Assembly: GCA_017470735.1 (NCBI GenBank)
Contig: JAFUYB010000046.1
Span: forward strand, 1 to 44,109
Direction: 5' to 3'
DNA: 44,109 nt
Source of the DNA: Lachnospiraceae bacterium
GTDB taxonomy: Bacteria > Bacillota > Clostridia > Lachnospirales > Lachnospiraceae
Shown: positions 7,689 through 15,064 of the stretch, one piece after another
Layout: each line of letters starts with the position of its first letter
How positions within the stretch are numbered: position 1 is the first letter of the stretch
The notes under the pieces: generated by a model
What the model was told of the DNA's origin: nothing
The model's database searches: none
What the model saw: only the letters and a program-made list of their open reading frames with translations
Position numbers and translations under genes: made by a program

Positions 7689-9737
7689 ATGAACCGAGAG
7701 GCGATTTTTTCAGACGGGACGGCGGAATACCGCATTCCGATGGAGCCGGAGACAGGGGAGACGGTACGGATCATCCTGCGGACGGCGCGTGACGATGCTG
7801 ATTACGCATGGCTACGCGCGGATGAGGATGACCGTGTTGTGATGCGCAAGTTCCGCGCGGACGAGCAGTTTGATTATTACCAGACTGAGATCCGCATGGG
7901 CGAGGCATCGTTTGCCTACTATTTTGAAGTCAAAAGCGGACCGGAGATCGTCTATCTCGACCGGTTTGGCGTGTCGGAGGATATCCGTCCGCAGTACCGT
8001 TTCTGTATCTGTCCGGGGTTTTCTACGCCCGAATGGGCAAAAGGCGCCGTGATGTACCAGATTCTTGTTGACCGTTTTGCCAACGGGGACAAGGAAAATG
8101 ATGTCCTGAATGATGAATACCATTACATTTCCCGCCATGTACACCATGTCGATGACTGGGAGCGTTATCCGCAGGAATTCGATGTGACCGAGTTCTACGG
8201 CGGCGATCTTGAAGGAGTCCGGCAGAAGCTCGGTTATTTAAAGAGCATCGGCGTTGAGGTCATTTATTTCAATCCGATTTTTGTTTCTCCGTCCAATCAC
8301 AAATACGATACGCAGGATTACGATTTTATTGATCCGCACTATGGCAAGCTTGTCCGCGATGAGGGAGCTGTGCTGGCGGAGGATGACGCGGACAATTCCC
8401 ATGCGGCGCGCTATATCCGGCGTGTGACGGACAAGGCCAATCTGGAAGCGTCCAATCAGCTTTTCGCGGACTTGGTCGCGGAGGCGCATCAGAAAGGCAT
8501 CCGCGTGATTTTAGACGGCGTGTTCAATCACTGCGGTTCGTTCAATAAATGGCTTGACCGGGAGCGGATCTATGAAAATGAGCCGGGATATCCGGCGGGG
8601 GCATTTATCTCGGGCGACAGTCCGTACCGCGACTTTTTCCATTTTTACCCGGACGGGAGCTGGCCATACAACACGGCTTACGATGGCTGGTGGGGACACG
8701 ACACGCTGCCCAAGCTCAATTATGAGGGCAGCCAGAAGCTTCAGGATTATATCCTGCAGGTTGCGGCCAAATGGGTTTCGCCGCCGTACAACTGCGACGG
8801 CTGGCGTCTTGATGTGGCTGCGGATCTGGGGCATTCGGAGGAATTCAACCACCATTTCTGGAACAGGTTCCGTGAAACGGTCAAGCGCGCCAACCCTGAC
8901 GCGGTGATCCTTGCGGAGCATTACGGCGACGCCCGCAGCTGGCTTTCCGGCCATGAGTGGGACACGATCATGAATTACGACGCGTTCATGGAGCCGGTGT
9001 CATTCTTCTTTACCGGGATGGAGAAGCATTCCGACCGGTATGAAGGAGATGCGGTCGGCGACGGCAAGCGCTTTGAGATGACGATGCGGCACTGTATGTC
9101 CGCGTTTATGACGCCGTCGCTGCACTGTGCGATGAACGAGCTGTCAAACCACGACCATTCGCGTTTTCTGACGCGGACCAACCACAAGGTCGGCCGGGTA
9201 GGGCAGTTGGGCTCGGAGGCAGCAGGGGAGGATGTAAATCCCGCGATTTTCAAGGAGGCTGTGCTTGTGCAGTTCACCTGGCCGGGTGCTCCGACCGTTT
9301 ACTACGCGGATGAAGCGGGGCAGGTGGGATTTACCGACCCGGACAACCGGCGCACTTATCCCTGGGGGAAAGAAAACCACGATTTAATAGATTTTCACCG
9401 GGATATGATCTTTTTGCACCGGACGAGCAAGGCGTTGCGGACAGGGTCGTTTTTGTTCCTTGAGACGGGACGCAACCTGATCAGTTACGCGCGGTTTACG
9501 GCGCAGGAGCAGGTAGTCGTGGCGGTCAACAGCGGCGGCTACAATATAGATGTGGCGCTGCCGGTCTGGCGGACGGGCATGCCGAACAACTGCAGTATGG
9601 ACCAGATTATGGTGACTTATGAGCAGGGCTATTCGATCATGCCGGTGAAGCGGCAGGTTGAGGGCGGCAGGCTTGCGCTGACGCTCGCGCCGTATACGGC
9701 GGTAGTGCTGCGTCACGGAAACGCGATTGGATTCTGA
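7689..9737 (+). CDS. GH13 alpha-glucan hydrolase (neopullulanase/cyclomaltodextrinase-like)
   Basis: A 682-residue alpha-amylase family enzyme without a signal peptide, so probably cytoplasmic. The first ~115 residues form a beta-rich domain of the CBM34 type. The TIM barrel begins with 'MYQILVDRFANGD'. Conserved regions are visible: 'DGVFNHCG', 'DGWRLDVA' with the nucleophile Asp375, 'ILAEHYGDA' with the acid/base Glu410, and 'ELSNHDHSR' with the transition-state Asp489. The N-terminal domain and cytoplasmic location favour the GH13_20 group that acts on cyclodextrins, pullulan or maltodextrins. It follows ftsH by 71 bases and precedes an SbcD-like gene by 12; this neighbourhood gives no functional clue. 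Confidence 0.9.
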   Translation: MNREAIFSDGTAEYRIPMEPETGETVRIILRTARDDADYAWLRADEDDRVVMRKFRADEQFDYYQTEIRMGEASFAYYFEVKSGPEIVYLDRFGVSEDIRPQYRFCICPGFSTPEWAKGAVMYQILVDRFANGDKENDVLNDEYHYISRHVHHVDDWERYPQEFDVTEFYGGDLEGVRQKLGYLKSIGVEVIYFNPIFVSPSNHKYDTQDYDFIDPHYGKLVRDEGAVLAEDDADNSHAARYIRRVTDKANLEASNQLFADLVAEAHQKGIRVILDGVFNHCGSFNKWLDRERIYENEPGYPAGAFISGDSPYRDFFHFYPDGSWPYNTAYDGWWGHDTLPKLNYEGSQKLQDYILQVAAKWVSPPYNCDGWRLDVAADLGHSEEFNHHFWNRFRETVKRANPDAVILAEHYGDARSWLSGHEWDTIMNYDAFMEPVSFFFTGMEKHSDRYEGDAVGDGKRFEMTMRHCMSAFMTPSLHCAMNELSNHDHSRFLTRTNHKVGRVGQLGSEAAGEDVNPAIFKEAVLVQFTWPGAPTVYYADEAGQVGFTDPDNRRTYPWGKENHDLIDFHRDMIFLHRTSKALRTGSFLFLETGRNLISYARFTAQEQVVVAVNSGGYNIDVALPVWRTGMPNNCSMDQIMVTYEQGYSIMPVKRQVEGGRLALTLAPYTAVVLRHGNAIGF

Positions 9738-9749
9738 AGGATTTGATAT

Positions 9750-10844
9750 ATGAGGATAATTCATACGGCGGATCTCCATCTGGATTCCAAGCTGGAGAGC
9801 AATCTGACACCGGATCAGGCGAAGGAACGCCGGGAAGAGCTGCTGGAAACTTTTTCACGCATGGTCACCTATGCGTCAGAGCATGGCGTGTCGGTGGTGC
9901 TGATCGCCGGAGATATGTTTGACAAACCGCATGTCCGGAAGCGCGCCAGGCGGCGCGTGTTGGAGGAGATGCAGACACATCCGCAGATCGACTTTCTGTA
10001 TCTGCAGGGAAATCACGACAAGTCGGATTTTTTGAATGACCTCGAAGATGAGGAAATTCCGAAAAATTTAAAAAGGTTTAAAGAAAATGAGTGGACAGTT
10101 TACGAATACGGAAATGTCGCGATTTCCGGCCGGGAGCTGTCCGACGATAATTACAAGACGATTTCTGTCAATCTGATATTGGACGAATCCAGGCTGAACA
10201 TTGTCACCCTGCATGGGCAGGAGTCGGACTATGTCGGCAGGGACCGGACACATATCATACAGATTTCTCAATTCAAGAATAAATTTATCGACTATTTAGC
10301 GCTGGGGCATATTCACTCCTACAAATATGACCGTCTGGATGACCGTGGGGAATGGTGTTATCCGGGATGCCCGGAGGGCAGAGGATTTGACGAATGCGGG
10401 GAGAAAGGCTTCGTTCTTCTTGATATTGATGAAGAGGCGAAGCGGCTGACCCACACCTTTGTGCCGTTTGCGCAGCGCAGGCTTCATGAGGTAGAGGTAA
10501 AAGTGACCGAAGAGATGAACATGCCGGACATTATTGAGGCTGTCCGGGAGTCACTCGCCAGAATAGATAAAGACGATTTAATAAAAGTTGTATTAACCGG
10601 AACGACGGAAATGGACTTCGATGTGGATTGTGAACGGCTGACCCACATCTTTGAACGCGAGTTTTATTTTTTCAAGGTCTACGACCAGACCGGCACGAGG
10701 ATAGACTATGACAGTTTTGCGGCGGACCGTTCCTTAAAAGGCGAATTTGTACGCCTGCTGCAGCAGCAGGAGATGCCGGAGGAAGAACGGGCGGCAGTGA
10801 TCGAGCTGGGGATGAAGGCGATCCTCGGCGAAGAGCTTGGGTGA
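9750..10844 (+). CDS. Metallophosphoesterase, DNA repair exonuclease (SbcD/YhaO-like)
   Basis: A 364-residue calcineurin-like phosphoesterase with all metal-binding motifs: Asp8-x-His10 (TADLHLDS), Gly-Asp55-x-x-Asp58 (AGDMFDKP), Asn88-His89-Asp90 and His187-x-His189 (LGHIHS). This is the arrangement of SbcD/Mre11 nucleases, which process DNA ends and hairpins with an SbcC/Rad50 ATPase. The gene starts 12 bases after the amylase and is followed four bases on by a large ATPase, so the two products most likely form one complex. The size and partner type resemble Bacillus YhaO-YhaN more than classical SbcCD. Confidence 0.9.
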   Translation: MRIIHTADLHLDSKLESNLTPDQAKERREELLETFSRMVTYASEHGVSVVLIAGDMFDKPHVRKRARRRVLEEMQTHPQIDFLYLQGNHDKSDFLNDLEDEEIPKNLKRFKENEWTVYEYGNVAISGRELSDDNYKTISVNLILDESRLNIVTLHGQESDYVGRDRTHIIQISQFKNKFIDYLALGHIHSYKYDRLDDRGEWCYPGCPEGRGFDECGEKGFVLLDIDEEAKRLTHTFVPFAQRRLHEVEVKVTEEMNMPDIIEAVRESLARIDKDDLIKVVLTGTTEMDFDVDCERLTHIFEREFYFFKVYDQTGTRIDYDSFAADRSLKGEFVRLLQQQEMPEEERAAVIELGMKAILGEELG

Positions 10845-10848
10845 TAAA

Positions 10849-13545
10849 ATGCGGTTGCTTTCTTGTGAAATTGCCGGGTTTGGCAGGATTAGTAAATTAA
10901 ACATAGACTTTAAGAGAGGGTTAAATGCTTATCTTGAAGACAATGGCTGGGGGAAAACGACCTTTTCGGTTTTCTTAAAGGCTATGTTCTTTGGGATGGA
11001 GTACAGCAGGAAGAGGATGCTTTCGGAACGGGAGCATTACCGTCCGTGGGACGGCGGCAGCTATGGCGGAAGCCTGACTTTTGCTTCGGATGGGCGGGAG
11101 TACAGGATTGAACGTACCTTTGGCAAAAAGGATACTGAGGATACCTTTGCGCTCTATGACGCCAAAACGGGTCTGCCGTCGGAGGATTTTTCGCCGGAGA
11201 TCGGGCAGGAATTGTTCCAGGTGGACCGTGATTCGTTTGAAAAGAGCATTTTTATTCCGCAAAACAGCCTCGCGACCGGGATGACGGATTCGCTGAATGC
11301 CAAGATGGGGGATATGGTCTCGGCGCAGGATGACATCAACAATTTCGACGCGGCGATCAGGCGTCTGGAGGAGGCGAAACGGGTCTATACGAAAAATTCC
11401 AAGCTGGATCCCGGAAAGCTTTTGGCAGTGCGGCAGGAGATCCGTTCCTGCAGGGAATCCTTAGAGCATCTGCCGGTGCTTGCGGACGCGCTGGAGAAAC
11501 AGCAAGGGGTGCTTGAGGAAAAGAGAGCGCAGCTGCATCAGAAGAAAGCCGCAAAAGAGGCGTTGCAGACGCAGATCGCGGCACAAAGCAAGCGGGAACA
11601 GGAACTTGGGGTTTACAGAGAGAAAAAGGGCTCGTTTGAAAAGTTAAAAAATGATTTTGTAAATATCGAAACATTTTTCGCTGCAGGACTTCCGGAGCGG
11701 GATATGTTAAACGAGATGGATGAGCGGGAGCGGCATCTGGAGGTCGATGCGAAACAGCTGGAGGCGGTGCGGAGCGAGCTGCTTTCGCAAGAGGAGACTG
11801 AGAAATTAAATCGTCTGTTCGAAAATAGTGACATCAAAGAAGAAGTACTCGATGAATGGGACGGGAAAGCGGAGCGGCTTTTGGCACTGCGGCTGAAAAG
11901 CGAGCATTCCAAAATGTCCGACGAGGAAAAGGAGCATTTGGCAGAACTGACGGCGTATTTTGCGAAGCGCAATCCGACGGCAGAGGAATTGGAAATGGCT
12001 TTGCTGGACGCTTCAGAACTGGCCCAGCTTGAAGGGCAGGTAGAGGCTCTTGATGAGCAGTACCGCAATATGAGGGCAAAAGCCGCTGCAGAAGCAGACC
12101 GGGGACGGGAAGGCGGCAGTCCGCGGGGCGTGCTGTATGGCATTGTAGGGGTGGCGGCGCTGCTTGCCGGAGCGGCTGTGTTTGTCTTCGGGCTGGGCGG
12201 AAGCATTGGCTCTCTGCTGGCATTATTCTGTGCGGTTGCGGCTCTGGCGGTGACGGTTCTGATGATCGTAAATGTCCAAAGGAACAGACGGGAGGAGGCG
12301 GAAAAATCCGCAGCGCTTGCCGATAATCTTGCGCAGGTATCGTCCGCGCTTGATTCCAAGAGGAATGAAAGAGACAGGCAAAAGGAACAGTGCAAGGCAT
12401 TTTTATCCGGATTTCTAGTATCGCCTGCGGATACCTATACGCAAATGATCGGTGAGATCCAGCGGAAAAAAGAGGCGTATACCCGTTTGGCGGCCCAGGA
12501 GCAGAAGGTGCTTGAGGAAGCATCGGGGACACTGGAAGAGCTGTCCGGGCTTCAGATCGAGCTGTATACGGCGATGATGCCGTTTGCAGAGATTTATGGA
12601 ATGGATCTGTATGAAGACCACAACGAAGAGGAACTGATCAAGAATTTAAAAGAGGACATAAAAAAATACGGTAAACTCTGTTCTGACCAGAAGGAGCAGG
12701 AAGCGCTGGAGACAGTGATCCGCAAAGAGCAGGGTATCTTGTCGGATTTTTTGCGGCAGTTTCCGGTTGAGCGGGAAGGGGAAAAAGAACAGCTGCTGGA
12801 GATCCGCCAAAAAGCGGACCGCTATCGGACGCTGCGGGAGCAGATGAAAGAGCTGCGGCTTGAACTAGAGGAATTTGAGAAGCACCACAGCATCGATGAG
12901 GAGACCAGATCAGTAGTCGCCTTGCAGGAGGAAGAGGCGGCGATCGATGCGGAAATCGCCGATTTAAACAGCCAGCTGATCAAAGCGCAGGAGATGGAAA
13001 ATGACCTGTCCGATCAGATTGAAGAGCTAGAGGAGACCGGTGACCGGCTGGAGCCGTTGGAGGAAACGGAGCGGGATTATCGCCAAAAGGTGCAATTGTA
13101 TGAGAGCACGATGGATTATCTGACGCGGGCAAAGGAACTGTTTTTGGCGCGTTACATCGGACCGCTGCGTGAGAGCATGCTGTATTATCTTTCGCTGATC
13201 GGGGCGGATGCGGCCAAGACGGCACCCGATGCGACGGACTTTTCTTTGGATATGGATCTGGGGATCAGGCTTTCGTACAACGGCAGTCTGAAGGAGTCGG
13301 CATATCTAAGCAGCGGATATCAGGATCTGGTGGCAGTCTGCGCGCGCCTGGCGCTTGTGGATGTGCTCTACCGCAAGGAGGAGCCGTTCTTGATTTTGGA
13401 CGATCCGTTTGCCAATCTGGATGAGGCAAAGACGGCGCGGGCGATGGAGCTTTTGGAGAAATTGAGCCGGACGAGGCAGATTATTTATTACACTTGTCAC
13501 GGAAGCCGCATGCCGCGGCAGACCACAAATTTTGCAACCGGATGA
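10849..13545 (+). CDS. SbcC/Rad50-like AAA ATPase (YhaN-like)
   Basis: An 898-residue ATPase. The N-terminal Walker A is 'EDNGWGKTTF' (Lys36). Two coiled-coil arms (about residues 170-400 and 480-770) flank a hydrophobic segment at about 426-478 with two probable membrane spans (GVLYGIVGVAALLAGAAVFV and LLALFCAVAALAVTVLMIV). The C-terminus holds the signature 'YLSSGYQDLVAVCARLAL', Walker B 'FLILDDPFANLDEAK' (Asp851, Asp852) and a His switch in 'YYTCHG'. The membrane segment replaces the zinc hook of Rad50 and is characteristic of YhaN-type proteins, suggesting a membrane-tethered nuclease complex. I start at the ATG at 10849; the TTG at 10837 overlaps the previous gene. Confidence 0.9.
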   Translation: MRLLSCEIAGFGRISKLNIDFKRGLNAYLEDNGWGKTTFSVFLKAMFFGMEYSRKRMLSEREHYRPWDGGSYGGSLTFASDGREYRIERTFGKKDTEDTFALYDAKTGLPSEDFSPEIGQELFQVDRDSFEKSIFIPQNSLATGMTDSLNAKMGDMVSAQDDINNFDAAIRRLEEAKRVYTKNSKLDPGKLLAVRQEIRSCRESLEHLPVLADALEKQQGVLEEKRAQLHQKKAAKEALQTQIAAQSKREQELGVYREKKGSFEKLKNDFVNIETFFAAGLPERDMLNEMDERERHLEVDAKQLEAVRSELLSQEETEKLNRLFENSDIKEEVLDEWDGKAERLLALRLKSEHSKMSDEEKEHLAELTAYFAKRNPTAEELEMALLDASELAQLEGQVEALDEQYRNMRAKAAAEADRGREGGSPRGVLYGIVGVAALLAGAAVFVFGLGGSIGSLLALFCAVAALAVTVLMIVNVQRNRREEAEKSAALADNLAQVSSALDSKRNERDRQKEQCKAFLSGFLVSPADTYTQMIGEIQRKKEAYTRLAAQEQKVLEEASGTLEELSGLQIELYTAMMPFAEIYGMDLYEDHNEEELIKNLKEDIKKYGKLCSDQKEQEALETVIRKEQGILSDFLRQFPVEREGEKEQLLEIRQKADRYRTLREQMKELRLELEEFEKHHSIDEETRSVVALQEEEAAIDAEIADLNSQLIKAQEMENDLSDQIEELEETGDRLEPLEETERDYRQKVQLYESTMDYLTRAKELFLARYIGPLRESMLYYLSLIGADAAKTAPDATDFSLDMDLGIRLSYNGSLKESAYLSSGYQDLVAVCARLALVDVLYRKEEPFLILDDPFANLDEAKTARAMELLEKLSRTRQIIYYTCHGSRMPRQTTNFATG

Positions 13546-13558
13546 GATGGAGTGAGGA

Positions 13559-14239
13559 ATGGGAAAAGTCAGATATCGGCACGAATGGAAGCATCAGATC
13601 AATTATCTGGATATGTTGACGATCCGGCAGCGGGTGTCGGCGGTGATGGAGCCGGATCCGCATACGATTGACGGAAAATATTTGATCCGCAGCCTCTATT
13701 TTGACAATTTGGACGACAAGGCGCTGCTGGAAAAGGTGGACGGGGTCAACCGGCGCGAAAAGTTCCGGATCCGTTACTACAATCTGGACACATCGCTGAT
13801 CCATCTGGAAAAAAAGAGCAAGCTGAATGGACTGGGGTCGAAGTTTTCCGCGCCGCTTTCCGCGGAGGAGGCGCAGGCGATCGTGGACGGGGATTTGGAC
13901 TGGATGGTGGACTGCGGACGGTCGCTGATCCAGGAGCTGTACAGCAAGATGCAGTACCAGGGGATGCGTCCCAAGACGATCGTGGATTATACGCGGGAGC
14001 CTTTCATTTTCCGTCCGGGAAATGTCCGTGTCACACTGGACTATGACATCCGTACCGGAATGGGAGCGACGGATTTCCTGAATCCGGACTGTCCGACGGT
14101 GCCTGCGGGGGATGCGCCGATCATTCTTGAGGTCAAATGGGACGATTATCTGCCGGATATCATCAAGGACTGCGTGCAGACGCCGGGACGGCGGATGGCG
14201 GCGTTTTCCAAATACGCGCAGTGCAGGGTGTACGGTTAG
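13559..14239 (+). CDS. VTC-domain (polyphosphate polymerase fold) protein
   Basis: A 226-residue protein made of one VTC/triphosphate-tunnel-metalloenzyme domain. The basic and acidic residues lining the tunnel are visible in order: 'YRHEWKHQINY', 'IRSLYFDN', 'REKFRIRYYN', 'LEKKSK', 'KTIVDYTREPFIF', 'VRVTLDYDIRTG' and 'ILEVKWDDYLPDII'. In yeast Vtc4 this fold makes polyphosphate from ATP; for the bacterial stand-alone version the reaction is not firmly known. It has no membrane span and is followed 84 bases later by a DUF4956 membrane protein, its usual neighbour, so the two probably cooperate at the membrane. Start supported by GAGTGAGG. Confidence 0.88.
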   Translation: MGKVRYRHEWKHQINYLDMLTIRQRVSAVMEPDPHTIDGKYLIRSLYFDNLDDKALLEKVDGVNRREKFRIRYYNLDTSLIHLEKKSKLNGLGSKFSAPLSAEEAQAIVDGDLDWMVDCGRSLIQELYSKMQYQGMRPKTIVDYTREPFIFRPGNVRVTLDYDIRTGMGATDFLNPDCPTVPAGDAPIILEVKWDDYLPDIIKDCVQTPGRRMAAFSKYAQCRVYG

Positions 14240-14323
14240 CGCAGGCCGATGCGGGATGCGCCCGCGGGGATTTACTCATGGTAACTATTTAATGATTCAT
14301 AAATGATAAGGAGAGGATGTGTC

Positions 14324-14998
14324 ATGATTACTTACAACGACATATTCAAGTCGAGCTTCCTGGACAATGTCACGAGTGTCAGCCTGCTCGACATGGCAAT
14401 TTCGCTCGTGCTGGCATTTTGCCTGGGACTGTTCATTTTCTATGTGTACAAGAAGACCTATCAGGGTGTGATGTACTCTTCGTCATTCGGCGTGACGCTG
14501 ATCGCGCTGACGATGATCACGACGCTGGTCATCCTGGCAGTGACCTCGAATGTGGTGCTGTCCTTAGGTATGGTCGGTGCGTTGTCCATCGTCCGCTTCC
14601 GTACCGCGATCAAGGAGCCGCTGGATATCGCGTTCCTGTTCTGGTCGATCGCTGTCGGTATCGTTCTGGCGGCAGGGATGATCCCGCTGGCTGTTTTCGG
14701 CAGTATCGTGATCGGCATCGTGCTTTTGGTTTTTGTCAACCGCAAGACGAGCGTGAATCCGTACATTGTAGTGCTGCAGTGTGAGAACAGCAGCTGTGAG
14801 AAGCAGGCAATGGAGTACCTGAAATCCGTAGTGCAGCAGTCCACGGTGAAGTCAAAGACGGCGCGCAAAGGGTCGATCGAGCTGAACCTGGAGATCCGTC
14901 TGAAGAATGACGATACGGATTTTATCAATGCGCTTTCTGATATAGACGGCGTGACCAGCGCTGTATTGGTCAGCTACAATGGAGACTTCATGGGATAA
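14324..14998 (+). CDS. DUF4956 membrane protein
   Basis: A 224-residue membrane protein with about four hydrophobic segments: 'MAISLVLAFCLGLFIFYVY', 'SFGVTLIALTMITTLVILAV', 'IAFLFWSIAVGIVLAAG' and 'PLAVFGSIVIGIVLLVFV'. Between spans two and three lies the family signature 'LGMVGALSIVRFRTAIKEP'. The last ~75 residues form a soluble domain (ENSSCEKQAMEYLK...). The function is unknown. The VTC gene before it and the beta-helix gene after it suggest it links a cytosolic polyphosphate-type enzyme to an extracytoplasmic partner. AAGGAGAGG lies eight bases before the chosen ATG; the frame extends upstream to 14303. Confidence 0.88.
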   Translation: MITYNDIFKSSFLDNVTSVSLLDMAISLVLAFCLGLFIFYVYKKTYQGVMYSSSFGVTLIALTMITTLVILAVTSNVVLSLGMVGALSIVRFRTAIKEPLDIAFLFWSIAVGIVLAAGMIPLAVFGSIVIGIVLLVFVNRKTSVNPYIVVLQCENSSCEKQAMEYLKSVVQQSTVKSKTARKGSIELNLEIRLKNDDTDFINALSDIDGVTSAVLVSYNGDFMG

Positions 14999-15064
14999 CC
15001 GCCATGCAGTCTGGCGCAAATGTCCGGCAGGCCGGGCAGGATGTATGTAATGGGGTAATGTATT

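Noticed and set aside
11613-12532. Long minus-strand ORFs (260 and 232 codons) opposite the SbcC-like gene
   Set aside because: Both are shadows of the coiled-coil coding sequence, with Ser/Ala-biased composition and no homology.
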